A DNA stretch of 27,944 bases from Prevotellaceae bacterium (GTDB lineage Bacteria > Bacteroidota > Bacteroidia > Bacteroidales > Bacteroidaceae): NCBI GenBank assembly GCA_019420585.1, contig JAHZGX010000022.1, positions 1 to 27,944 on the forward strand, given 5' to 3'. Both the position numbers and the translations under genes were made by a program. How positions within the stretch are numbered: position 1 is the stretch's first letter; each line of letters opens with the position of its first letter. Of the stretch, positions 1 through 8,278 are shown one piece after another. The notes below the pieces were generated by a model, which was given only the letters and a program-made list of their open reading frames with translations, ran no database searches and was not told the DNA's origin.

Positions 1-54
1 CTTTAAGACTATATATCTTATTATTATTTAATTAGTTATAATATATATAATATA

Positions 55-86
55 AGGGGAGGAGAAGTGACACCCCCTATTTTTTT
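55..86 (+). terminator. Weak terminator-like hairpin
   Basis: AGGGG (55-59) can pair with CCCCT (74-78) around a 14-base loop, and seven T's follow at 80-86. The stem is short, so this may be the terminator of a gene left of the window or chance. Confidence 0.3.
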
Positions 87-90
87 AACT

Positions 91-120
91 GAGACACTGA
101 GACACTGAGACGCTGAGACA
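91..120. repeat. Octamer tandem repeat, unit GAGACACT
   Basis: Nearly four head-to-tail copies of an 8-base unit: GAGACACT at 91-98 and 99-106, GAGACGCT at 107-114, and GAGACA at 115-120. It sits directly after the T-run at 80-86, outside any gene. A short similar stretch (GAGACACC) follows the lptD stop at about 4528. Confidence 0.8.
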
Positions 121-324
121 GCCCACCCACAGGAAAAGACAGACTTAATTCCCTAAAAAGCAATAAAGTACGACATTTTCAGCAAGACCGCACGCTGATG
201 TCCAAGCCCGGCCGGGGCTGGATTTACCCCAAAAGGTCCTCAAAAATGGGAGTCAAAAGGCACGTGAAATGCCCGTTTTGATGGGGATTTCTGCCGCGGA
301 TGCCCGTTTGACCGATGTGAGCCC

Positions 325-359
325 CGCAAATCCCGACAACAGGAATCGCGGGATTTGCG
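325..359. repeat. Perfect 11-bp inverted repeat
   Basis: CGCAAATCCCG (325-335) is exactly complementary to CGGGATTTGCG (349-359) with a 13-base loop. No T-run follows, so it does not look like an intrinsic terminator. Its role is unknown; it may be part of a dispersed intergenic element. Confidence 0.6.
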
Positions 360-531
360 CCGGATGATGTGCCCCACGGGGCTCCCTGGACACGGAAAAG
401 GCACACAAACTCCGTCTCATGGAGAGGGCATACGCCCTTTTCGCAGGCACTGTGATGGCACAGGACAGAGTTTCTCCGGGCAGGCAAGGGAGACAGTCCT
501 TGTCCTTTTGGGGGCAGGCAGGGGAAACATA

Positions 532-562
532 TCTCGGTCTGATGGCCGATTTGGGTTTAATG
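532..562 (+). repeat. Dispersed repeat A, copy 1
   Basis: Begins TCTCGGTCTGATGG and continues through a GATTTGGGTTTAATG core. Positions 542-562 (21 bases) occur again exactly on the opposite strand at 25688-25708, and a third related copy lies at 26094-26123. All three are intergenic. Confidence 0.75.
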
Positions 563-624
563 GTTCCCTTGGCGTTTTCTCGACAGGTTCACGCCTTTCG
601 CACAGAAAGGCCCAATTCAATTTT

Positions 625-676
625 CCAACTGGAAAAAATATTTTCCCTAGTTGGATTTTTATTTTTTTCCAGTTGG
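625..676. repeat. Dispersed hairpin repeat B, copy 1
   Basis: CCAACTGGAAAAAA (625-638) is perfectly complementary to TTTTTTCCAGTTGG (663-676). A third partial arm, CCCTAGTTGG, lies between them at 645-654. A small hairpin, GCCTTT(592-597)/AAAGGC(606-611), precedes it. The same layout returns at 9884-9935 and 25839-25882. Confidence 0.7.
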
Positions 677-758
677 CCGTTTTATTGATGCAGGTAAATC
701 GCAAAAGCCCCTCCCAACAAGAGAAAAAGGAATTATGCACAAAAAGTCGGCCTTTCCC

Positions 759-789
759 TTGCACAGAAAGATTATTTGGCGTACCTTTG
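759..789 (+). promoter_or_regulatory. Promoter of tRNA-His
   Basis: TTG at 759-761 and TACCTTTG at 782-789 fit the Bacteroidota primary sigma factor consensus (-33 TTTG, about 20 bases, -7 TAnnTTTG). The element lies about 50 bases upstream of the tRNA gene, which suits a short processed 5' leader. Confidence 0.7.
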
Positions 790-839
790 CACTCGCAATC
801 GGAACAGAACGGCATACACCTTCCCCGATTCACTTAGAT

Positions 840-914
840 GGTGACTATAGTTCAGTTGGTTAGAGCGTCAGATTGTGGTTCTGAATGTCGTGGGTTCGAG
901 TCCCACTAGTCACC
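840..914 (+). tRNA. tRNA-His (anticodon GTG)
   Basis: A complete cloverleaf can be folded. The acceptor stem GTGACTA (841-847) pairs with TAGTCAC (907-913), the anticodon stem TCAGA/TCTGA encloses the loop TTGTGGT with anticodon GTG, and the T arm reads GTGGGTTCGAGTCCCAC. The base before the acceptor stem is G840 and the discriminator is C914. This is the G-1:C73 pair that identifies tRNA-His to histidyl-tRNA synthetase. CCA is not encoded. A consensus promoter lies upstream and an intrinsic terminator directly downstream, so the gene is transcribed alone. Confidence 0.97.
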
Positions 915-924
915 CTAGCCAATG

Positions 925-960
925 AACCTCCTAAGCAGGCTTGCTTGGGAGGTTTTCTTT
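925..960 (+). terminator. Intrinsic terminator after tRNA-His
   Basis: A 13-bp stem runs from AACCTCC (925-931) to GGAGGTT (948-954), extended inward through 937/942 with one T-G wobble around a four-base loop. A T-rich tail follows. Confidence 0.9.
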
Positions 961-998
961 TTATCTCCATCCCCGCATCCTTTTTATCCTGAAATCCG

Positions 999-1006
999 TA
1001 CCTTTG
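999..1006 (+). promoter_or_regulatory. -7 element of HD-domain gene
   Basis: TACCTTTG ends only four bases before the ATG at 1011. With the usual distance from -7 to transcription start, the mRNA would begin at or near the start codon, so it is probably leaderless. No clear -33 TTTG is visible. Confidence 0.55.
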
Positions 1007-1010
1007 CAGC

Positions 1011-1550
1011 ATGGTAAACACTGAAGAGATTATCCACCGCCATTGCGCGGGAAACAATGCGCTGGAGCAACTGCTTCTCCGGCACAGCAGAGACGTGGCC
1101 AGGAAAGCACTGCAAGTGGCCGACCAGCATCCCGAACTGCATCTTGACAGGCAGTTCCTGGAAGAGGCTGCCCTGCTGCATGACATCGGCATAGTGAAAG
1201 TGGACGCGCCGGGAATACACTGCCACGGCACAGAAGCGTACATCCGCCACGGGCTGCTGGGCGCAGAAATACTGCACCAGGAGGGACTCCCCAGGCACGC
1301 CAGGGTGGCGGGACGGCACACAGGTACCGGCATCACACGCCAGGCAATAGAGAGCCTAGGACTCCCCCTGCCGCCGGATGACTATGTGCCCGAGACTCCC
1401 GAGGAGCAAGTGGTGTGCTATGCCGACAAATTCTTCAGCAAGAGTCATCCCGAACATGAGAAAACCCTGGACGAAGCCATGAAGAGCCTATGGAAGTTCG
1501 GCCCTGAGTGCACGGCAGTCATGGAGCGATGGAACGAAATGTTTGGCTGA
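1011..1550 (+). CDS. HD-domain metal-dependent phosphohydrolase
   Basis: The 179-residue product has the HD-superfamily pattern: H25, the central motif LLHDIGI with H57-D58, further histidines around 80 and 103, and a late aspartate at about 139 in the stretch CYADKFF. These residues normally bind one or two divalent metals and hydrolyse phosphate esters, including nucleotides. The length matches small stand-alone HD proteins of Bacteroidota and there is no signal peptide, so it is probably cytosolic. The substrate cannot be read from the sequence. The ATG at 1011 is the first possible start after the -7 element at 999-1006. The next gene, lptD, has its own -7 element, so the two need not share an operon. 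The family call is firm; the role is open. Confidence 0.85.
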   Translation: MVNTEEIIHRHCAGNNALEQLLLRHSRDVARKALQVADQHPELHLDRQFLEEAALLHDIGIVKVDAPGIHCHGTEAYIRHGLLGAEILHQEGLPRHARVAGRHTGTGITRQAIESLGLPLPPDDYVPETPEEQVVCYADKFFSKSHPEHEKTLDEAMKSLWKFGPECTAVMERWNEMFG

Positions 1551-1610
1551 TGACGTTTCTAAAAAAGCATAATTCACAGGGCAAAGTAGTGCTGTCTCGG
1601 CCGAATTTCG

Positions 1611-1618
1611 TACTTTTG
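1611..1618 (+). promoter_or_regulatory. -7 element of lptD-like gene
   Basis: TACTTTTG lies nine bases before the TTG start codon at 1627. The upstream -33 match is weak. The expected transcription start falls at about 1625, so the message would have little or no leader. Confidence 0.5.
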
Positions 1619-1626
1619 CAAATTGT

Positions 1627-4521
1627 TTGAGAAAGCATATCTTGAAGACAAGAATACTGGCTTTGACCCTTGCCTTGTGCACCCTGCTTCCCATGGCATC
1701 CGCCTCCGTGACGGGACTGATGTGGGCAGGTGCGCCTGTTGCAGACACTACGGATGCCTATCCCCTGCCTGATTCGGTGCACGGGAAGGTTGATTCCGTG
1801 CCTGTGCACAAGGCAACCGCAGCAGCAGGAAAGGTGCAGTTCCCCGACTCCACAAACAAGAAATCACCTACCGACAGCATTCCCTTGCGTGCTTACACCA
1901 TCATGCCCGACACCACCCAACGTGACACGCTGGCCAAGGACACGGCCAAGAAAAGCAAGTCGGCACTGGAAGACCCCGTAAGCTACTCCGCCAAGGACTC
2001 CATCACATTTGACTACGGCAATTCACGCGCCCATCTATATGGAGGCAGCCAAGTAAATTACCAGAACCTGCAACTGACAGCCGATGACATCAGCCTCAGC
2101 CTAGACAGCAGCCTGGTGCACGCCTCCGGACGCCTGGACAGTGTTGGTGTCATGCAGGGCAAACCGCTCTTCAAGCAGGGCGAAGACGAATACGAACCGG
2201 ATCGCATCAGTTACAACTTCAAGACACGCAAGGCATTCATATCCAACGTATACACCCAGGAAGGAGAAGGCTTCATGCAGAGCCGTGACGGCAAGCGCGA
2301 CAGCAGCGGCGTAATGTATGTGCAGCACGGCAAGTACACCACATGCGATGCAGAGCACCCACACTTCTATCTCAGCCTTACCAGAGCCAAGATGCACCCG
2401 GGCAAGAACGTCATCTTCGGCCCCGCCTACCTGGTGGTGGAGGACGTTCCCTTGCCCCTGGCCATTCCCTATGGCTTTTTCCCATTCAGCAGCAGTTACA
2501 GCAGCGGCTTCATCATGCCCACTTACGGAGACGAATCAACGCGCGGCTTCTATCTGAGAGATGGAGGATATTACTTCGCCATCAATGATAAGGTAGACCT
2601 CAAGGTGCTGGGCGAGTTTTATACCAAAGGGTCGTGGGGACTCTCGGCACAGACCAACTACAAGAAGCGTTACCGCTTCGGAGGCAACTTCTACTTCAGT
2701 TACCAGAACACAAAGGAGGGAGAGAAGAACATGCCGGACTACAGCGTAAGCAAGAGTTTCAAGGTGACTTGGAGCCACAGGCAAGATGCCAAGGCCAACC
2801 CTACGCAGAGTTTCTCTGCCAGCGTGAACTTTGCCACGAGCAGTTATGAGCGCAACAACCTTACCAGCATGTACAATCCCGAGAGTTACACGCAGAGTAC
2901 CCGCACCAGCAGTGTGTCTTACAGCAAAAACTTCAGCAAGGTGGGACTGACTCTGAGCGGTACTTTCAACCTCAGCCAAAACATGCGTGGCAGCAGCGTA
3001 TCGGTAACCCTACCCACACTCAACATATCGCAAAGCCGCTTCAACCCTTTCAAACGGAAGAAGGCAGCAGGTCGCGAGAGATGGTACGAGAAGATTGCAC
3101 TCAGTTACACGGGCACTTTGGCTAACAGCATAAACACCAAGGAAGGCCAACTCTTCCACAGCAGCCCGCTCAAGGACTGGCGCAACGCCATGCGCCATCA
3201 GGTGCCCGTGAGCGCATCCTTCTCTGTGCTGAACTACATCAACGTGACTCCCAGTTTCTCCTTTACCGACCGCATGTACACCAACAAGGTGATGCAGTCA
3301 TGGAACACTGAGCGTCAGGCCGTGCAGCGCGACACTGTGTATGGTTTCTACAACGTGTATAACTACAACATGTCACTGAGTGCCAACACAAAACTCTACG
3401 GCATGTACCGTCCCCTGCCTTGGTTCGGCGGCAAAAAGATACAAGCAATCCGCCACGTCTTCACCCCCACGGTGAGTTTCAGTTACGCACCGGACTTCAG
3501 CCAGCGCCGCTACGGATTCTATGACTCATACGTAAAGACCGATGCCGATGGCAACGTGTCCACTGTGAGTTACTCCCCTTTCAGCGGTGCCATGTATGGA
3601 ACCGTGAGCAACGGAATGACGGGAAGCGTGTCTCTAGACGTGTCGAACAACGTGGAGATGAAAGTGCGCACCGATAAAGACTCCACAGGATACCGCAAGA
3701 TAAGCCTCATTGACGAACTGGGCGGATCGCTCAGTTATAACATGGCAGCCAAGTCACGCCCCTGGAGTGACCTCAATATGCGCATCCGGCTGAAGCTTAC
3801 CAAGAAGTATACCTACTCCATGAACGCCGTTTTTGCCACGTATGCTTATGAGAAAGACAGCAATGGCAGAATTTACGTGGGCGAGCACACGGAGTGGTCA
3901 AGGGGACGTTTCGGCCGCTTCCAAGGCACCTCGCAGAACTTATCTTACTCCATCACAAACGAGACATTCCGCAAACTATTCGGACGCAAAGAGCACAACT
4001 CCGTTAAGGACGATGAGGAAGAAGACATGACAGACGAGGAAGAAGAGACCGACCCCACCATGCAAAATGTGGATCCCGACCGCAAGAAAGCCAAGAATGG
4101 GGCGAAGTCCGAGAATGACGGCAACGTGGACGAAGACGGATACCTCAAGTTTACACTACCTTGGAGTTTCAACATAAGTTACGGTGTGACCGTGAGAGAA
4201 AACACCCGGGGACGCTTCAATGACAAGCGCATGCGCTACCCCTACGCACTCACCCACACATTGAACTTCTCGGGAAACATACGTATCTCTGAAGGATGGA
4301 ACGTAAACTTCTCCTCGGGTTACGACTTCAACATGCACAAGTTAAGCATGACTACAGCCTCACTCTCCCGAGACCTCCACTGCTTCCAGATGAGTTGCAG
4401 CGTGGTGCTCGCTCCCTACACCAGTTACAACTTCACCTTTGCCTGCAAGGCGGGAACGCTCACCGATGCCCTCAAATGGAAGAAACAGAGTTCCTACAGC
4501 AGTAACGTGGACTGGTACTGA
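1627..4521 (+). CDS. lptD: LptD-like LPS-assembly outer-membrane protein
   Basis: The 964-residue product begins with a signal peptide (basic MRKHILKTR, then a hydrophobic stretch to about residue 27). An OstA/LptA-like beta-jellyroll region follows at about 128-235, where lipopolysaccharide would be handed over. A long beta-barrel region of alternating aromatic and polar residues then runs from about 290 to the C-terminal aromatic WY. This is the Bacteroidota LptD_2 layout; the barrel inserts LPS into the outer leaflet. An unusual acidic/basic loop (DDEEED...DEEEETD, then KKAKNGAK) at about 794-840 interrupts the barrel and is probably surface-exposed or periplasmic. The start is TTG: the only in-frame ATG near the N-terminus (1693) would remove the signal peptide. 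An LptE-like partner is not visible in the window. Confidence 0.85.
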   Translation: MRKHILKTRILALTLALCTLLPMASASVTGLMWAGAPVADTTDAYPLPDSVHGKVDSVPVHKATAAAGKVQFPDSTNKKSPTDSIPLRAYTIMPDTTQRDTLAKDTAKKSKSALEDPVSYSAKDSITFDYGNSRAHLYGGSQVNYQNLQLTADDISLSLDSSLVHASGRLDSVGVMQGKPLFKQGEDEYEPDRISYNFKTRKAFISNVYTQEGEGFMQSRDGKRDSSGVMYVQHGKYTTCDAEHPHFYLSLTRAKMHPGKNVIFGPAYLVVEDVPLPLAIPYGFFPFSSSYSSGFIMPTYGDESTRGFYLRDGGYYFAINDKVDLKVLGEFYTKGSWGLSAQTNYKKRYRFGGNFYFSYQNTKEGEKNMPDYSVSKSFKVTWSHRQDAKANPTQSFSASVNFATSSYERNNLTSMYNPESYTQSTRTSSVSYSKNFSKVGLTLSGTFNLSQNMRGSSVSVTLPTLNISQSRFNPFKRKKAAGRERWYEKIALSYTGTLANSINTKEGQLFHSSPLKDWRNAMRHQVPVSASFSVLNYINVTPSFSFTDRMYTNKVMQSWNTERQAVQRDTVYGFYNVYNYNMSLSANTKLYGMYRPLPWFGGKKIQAIRHVFTPTVSFSYAPDFSQRRYGFYDSYVKTDADGNVSTVSYSPFSGAMYGTVSNGMTGSVSLDVSNNVEMKVRTDKDSTGYRKISLIDELGGSLSYNMAAKSRPWSDLNMRIRLKLTKKYTYSMNAVFATYAYEKDSNGRIYVGEHTEWSRGRFGRFQGTSQNLSYSITNETFRKLFGRKEHNSVKDDEEEDMTDEEEETDPTMQNVDPDRKKAKNGAKSENDGNVDEDGYLKFTLPWSFNISYGVTVRENTRGRFNDKRMRYPYALTHTLNFSGNIRISEGWNVNFSSGYDFNMHKLSMTTASLSRDLHCFQMSCSVVLAPYTSYNFTFACKAGTLTDALKWKKQSSYSSNVDWY

Positions 4522-4605
4522 CACACCGAGACACCCGCAGCCAAGCATCATAAAAGCGGTCACGCACATGAAAAAACACAGGAAACAGCCATCAGCCACT
4601 CATCA

Positions 4606-7600
4606 ATGGAACATCTGTATAATAAGCCAAGGCCGGCAAACAGCCTGAAGGAAGAGAAATCTGCAAGTGCACAGATGCAGGACAGCATTACACCACACGA
4701 GGCATGCCCGCCCCAGCAATTTTACGACCGCCTCTCCGAAAGCCTGTCACCGCAGTGGAGCATACGGCAGAGGATGCTCATCACCGGTGAAGTGTTCCGT
4801 CAGGCCATCGAGCAATACGTAAGCCGGGCACCGCTCACCTTTACGGGCATGTTCTCCAAACTGGATTACCTCATCAAGCAATGCGGCATCCCGGCCGGCC
4901 AGGCATCGTTGCTCCATTTCACACGGAAGACTCTGAGAACCATGGGGTCGGAGCACGAACCGAACGCCGGAACCCTGCGCGCCGACATTGCCCAGCACCT
5001 GCAGGCCACCTGTCTGCTCATATCGGCCATCAGCGGTGCCCCCATACCACCCGCACTCCAGTCTCACTTCCCCCGAAAGACTCCCTCCGACCGATGGAAA
5101 GGCTATGACCTGAACCTCGTCCGCTGCATTGTACGCAGTCTGGACGGACACATCATACAGGCTGAAGACGAACAGCACTCCGGCATGCTAAGCATCTGCT
5201 ATGACGAACGCAACACCTTCCTGACCCGCGACGGACAGGGCGACTGGAGTTACCTTGACCAAATACTGACCCCCGGCTCCCAGATTAACCTGATACGCGT
5301 ACGCATGGAGAAGGGGGTGTGCATGCCCGAACTCATCATTTATGAGCCGGACTATCTGGTCAATGTGACCACGGTGGCCTCCTGTTTTGAGACTTATGCC
5401 GAATCATCTTTTGTCAGCCTCATCAACCGTCTGAAACCTCAACCCAACACAGAGCACATACATTTGGGCAATCTCACCGGGCAATTTCTTGATGACACGG
5501 TGCACGGACGCGAGGTTCCTTTTGAAGAGAGCGTAACGCGCTTTTTCCAGCACCACGCACTGGAGATTTTGGCATGCGAGGGACTGCAAAGCCGCAAGCA
5601 GGCGGAGGCATTCTATAAGAACGCACGTGCACAACAAGAAAACATACGGCAACTTATAGGCCATGACCTGAAACAAGGCATTGAGGGATACGACCCGAAG
5701 CACGTCACCCTGGAGCCCACATTCTTCAGCGAAGTGCTGGGCATACAGGGGCGACTAGACTTCCTGCACAGTCACAAGGGCGAGGCTGTCATCATTGAGC
5801 AGAAGTCCGGCAAGGGAGATTTCGTGCCCAGGTCTGCTCCTGGGTACGACCCGGCCGTTCCCAAGCCGCAAGAAAAACATCTGGTACAGATTGTGCTGTA
5901 CCGTGCACTGCTGGTCTATGAGTTCCAAATGCACTCCGAGAGCCTCAGGCACATTCTCCTACTCTACTCCCGTTACCCCCACGGATTGGTGTCAGTGGGT
6001 CAAATGCCGGGACTGATGCTGCGCGCCATACGCATGAGAAACCTAATTGCATGGTGTGACATGCACTATGCCGACGAGGGATTCGGCCTGCTGACATCAC
6101 TCTCTCCAGAACACCTCAACCGCAAGCACTTGAGCGGACGGCTGTGGACGGAGTACATACGTCCGCAGTTAGAGGCTCTGCTCAGCCCAATCCAACAAGC
6201 CACGCCACTGGAACGCGCCTATTACCTGCGCTTCCTTCAGTTCCTGGCCAAAGAGAGACTGCTGGCCAAGGTGGGCAGCAAGACTAAGGAAGATTCCGGA
6301 TTTGCAGCCAAGTGGCTGTCCTCACTGGAGGAGAAAAGAGCCGCAGGAAGCATCTACGAAGGACTCCTGCTCAGGGACTTCCAGCAGGAAGGGAACACCG
6401 TCACCAGTCTGCAAGCCTGTTTCCCCAGGCAGATGTCTGCCGACTCTTCAAACTTCCGCGTGGGTGACATCGTCCTGCTCTACCCTTACATACAAGGCAC
6501 TGAGCCACATGCCTGTGCACAGATGGTAATCCGTGCCTGCATTGCCGACATCACGCCCGAGAGCATACGGCTGGTGCTGCGCAACGGGCAGACCGACCCA
6601 AAGGTGTTCGCCAAGAGCGGCAAGACACGATGGGCCATTGAACATGACCTGTTCGACTCCTCGTCCGACGCATTGTGCTCCGGCATGCACCGTTTTCTGT
6701 CGGCACCGCCCGGACGGCGCACATTGTTGCTCTCACAAAGGGAGCCTCTGACCGATTCAGGCATAACACTGCAGGGTGACTATGGCTCATTCAACACCTT
6801 GGCATTGCGCGCCAAGCAAGCCCGCGAACTGTTCCTCATCATAGGTCCTCCTGGAACAGGAAAGACCTCCTTCGGCATGCTGAACCTGGTGAAAGAGCAA
6901 CTGCTGGAACCCGAGACAAACATCCTGCTGCTGTCATACACCAACCGCGCCGTAGACGAAATGTGCGGCAAATTGCATGAGGAAGGCATCAGGTTCCTGC
7001 GCATCGGGGCTGAATTGTCCTGCTCTCCGCTCTACCGAGACCGTTTGCTGGCCAATCAGGTGGCCGCATGCCGACATGCCAATCAAGTGAGGCAGATGGT
7101 AACGGGCACAAGAGTGTTCTGCGGCACCACAGCCTCCCTGAATGCAAATCCCTGGCTGTTCACTTTGAAACACTTCCACCTGGCCGTCGTGGATGAAGCC
7201 TCGCAGATTCTGGAACCACACATCATCGGTCTGCTCAGCATGCAGGAGCAGGATGTCTCCTCCATTGAAAAGGTAGTACTCATCGGTGACCACAAACAGT
7301 TGCCCGCCGTGGTACAGCAGTCAGCCGAAGAAGCCCGGGTGGCAGATTCCGAACTGTATGCCATAGGGCTGACCGACTGCCGCCAATCCCTTTTCGAGAG
7401 ACTGCTTTCCCGGTTCCGCACAGCACAAGGATACGACCCACGCTTCGTATACATGCTCACCCGACAGGGCCGCATGCACAGCCAAATAGCAGCCTTCCCC
7501 AGCCAAGCCTTCTATGCAGGCAGCCTCCAGCCCGTGCCTCTGCCCCACCAGACAGTTCACATGCAAGCCTCGGGGACTTGCAACGGTATTGCACGCATGC

Positions 7601-8184
7601 TGACTTCCAAACGTCTGGCATTCGTGTGCTCGGAACGTCCCAATCTGTCAACCTCACCCAAGACCAACGATGTAGAGGCACGCATGATAGCCTCCATTGT
7701 ATACCAGGCCTACCTACTCTGCGGAGAGAAATTCGATGTAGAACAAAGCATAGGTGTCATCGTGCCCTACAGGAACCAAATTTCTGCCATCCGCAATGCC
7801 ATTGACCAATATGGCACAAGCGCCCTGCACGACATCAGCATCGACACAGTGGAACGCTTTCAAGGTAGCCAAAGGGACTATATCATATATGGCTTCACCA
7901 TCCACCAACGTTGGCAACTGAACTTTCTCTGCAGCAATACTTTCATGGAGGATGGCGTATGGATAGACCGCAAACTCAACGTTGCCATGACCCGGGCACG
8001 CCTGCAACTGACCTTGGTAGGCAATCCGCAACTGCTCTCGCACAACGCCACATTCAGAAAACTGATGGACTTCGCACGTTCCAGAGATAGTTTCTTCAAA
8101 GTGGATGCAGAGCACTTCTGCAACGGCGATTTCCAAATGCCAGCCGCAGCAGAAGCCCTTTCATCGGCTGCAGAAAACGGCTGA
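4606..8184 (+). CDS. Dna2-like nuclease-helicase fusion (PD-(D/E)XK + SF1)
   Basis: A 1192-residue protein with two recognisable modules. At about 370-430 there is a PD-(D/E)XK nuclease core: E376, D385 in GRLDF, E398-Q-K400, and Q428 in HLVQIVLY. From about 740 there is an SF1 helicase: Walker A GPPGTGKTS (747-755), Walker B VVDEAS (D863, E864), GDHKQLP (894-900), R953/R956 in LTRQGRMH, motif V ERFQGSQRD (1083-1091) and motif VI NVAMTRAR (1125-1132). The 1B-like segment FRVGDIVLLYP precedes the helicase. This order and the Upf1/Dna2-style motifs suggest processing of DNA ends or flaps. I cannot see the four-cysteine iron-sulphur pattern of Cas4/Dna2 nucleases. Residues 1-300 match nothing I recognise. 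It lies 84 bases after lptD with no promoter seen, so it may be co-transcribed. Confidence 0.85.
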   Translation: MEHLYNKPRPANSLKEEKSASAQMQDSITPHEACPPQQFYDRLSESLSPQWSIRQRMLITGEVFRQAIEQYVSRAPLTFTGMFSKLDYLIKQCGIPAGQASLLHFTRKTLRTMGSEHEPNAGTLRADIAQHLQATCLLISAISGAPIPPALQSHFPRKTPSDRWKGYDLNLVRCIVRSLDGHIIQAEDEQHSGMLSICYDERNTFLTRDGQGDWSYLDQILTPGSQINLIRVRMEKGVCMPELIIYEPDYLVNVTTVASCFETYAESSFVSLINRLKPQPNTEHIHLGNLTGQFLDDTVHGREVPFEESVTRFFQHHALEILACEGLQSRKQAEAFYKNARAQQENIRQLIGHDLKQGIEGYDPKHVTLEPTFFSEVLGIQGRLDFLHSHKGEAVIIEQKSGKGDFVPRSAPGYDPAVPKPQEKHLVQIVLYRALLVYEFQMHSESLRHILLLYSRYPHGLVSVGQMPGLMLRAIRMRNLIAWCDMHYADEGFGLLTSLSPEHLNRKHLSGRLWTEYIRPQLEALLSPIQQATPLERAYYLRFLQFLAKERLLAKVGSKTKEDSGFAAKWLSSLEEKRAAGSIYEGLLLRDFQQEGNTVTSLQACFPRQMSADSSNFRVGDIVLLYPYIQGTEPHACAQMVIRACIADITPESIRLVLRNGQTDPKVFAKSGKTRWAIEHDLFDSSSDALCSGMHRFLSAPPGRRTLLLSQREPLTDSGITLQGDYGSFNTLALRAKQARELFLIIGPPGTGKTSFGMLNLVKEQLLEPETNILLLSYTNRAVDEMCGKLHEEGIRFLRIGAELSCSPLYRDRLLANQVAACRHANQVRQMVTGTRVFCGTTASLNANPWLFTLKHFHLAVVDEASQILEPHIIGLLSMQEQDVSSIEKVVLIGDHKQLPAVVQQSAEEARVADSELYAIGLTDCRQSLFERLLSRFRTAQGYDPRFVYMLTRQGRMHSQIAAFPSQAFYAGSLQPVPLPHQTVHMQASGTCNGIARMLTSKRLAFVCSERPNLSTSPKTNDVEARMIASIVYQAYLLCGEKFDVEQSIGVIVPYRNQISAIRNAIDQYGTSALHDISIDTVERFQGSQRDYIIYGFTIHQRWQLNFLCSNTFMEDGVWIDRKLNVAMTRARLQLTLVGNPQLLSHNATFRKLMDFARSRDSFFKVDAEHFCNGDFQMPAAAEALSSAAENG

Positions 8185-8216
8185 TGTTAAAAAGCATGAA
8201 GAAAGCAGACACACAC

Positions 8217-8247
8217 TTGGACATCTAAACCAATTTGTCTACCTTTG
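8217..8247 (+). promoter_or_regulatory. Promoter of BACON-like lipoprotein gene
   Basis: TTGG (8217-8220), 19 bases, then TACCTTTG (8240-8247), followed by an A-rich 31-base leader to the ATG at 8279. Spacing and motifs match the Bacteroidota consensus well. Confidence 0.75.
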
Positions 8248-8278
8248 TTCCTAATATAATCAACAAAGAAAAAAAATC

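Larger units (their letters stand above)
1..758. other. Gene-free stretch with hairpins and dispersed repeats
   Basis: I see no credible gene here. The open frames on both strands (for example 355-837 plus and 417-833 minus) start and stop inside repeats, have no ribosome-binding context and resemble no family I know. The first 60 bases are very AT-rich. The stretch holds an octamer tandem repeat (91-120), an 11-bp perfect inverted repeat (325-335 with 349-359) and two dispersed repeats listed separately (532-562 and 625-676). It ends at the promoter of the tRNA-His gene. Confidence 0.7.

Noticed and set aside
91..120. CRISPR-like repeat array
   Set aside because: The units are 8 bases with no spacers and there are no cas genes.
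355..837. Open frames of 160 codons (plus) and 138 codons (417-833 minus) in the left gap
   Set aside because: They run through the dispersed repeats and hairpins, have low-complexity products, no ribosome site and no family resemblance.
4606..8184. Defence system built around the nuclease-helicase
   Set aside because: Its neighbours (lptD, lipoprotein, BRCT, ligA) are housekeeping genes and there is no partner gene of a known defence system. The enzyme itself is reported as a finding.
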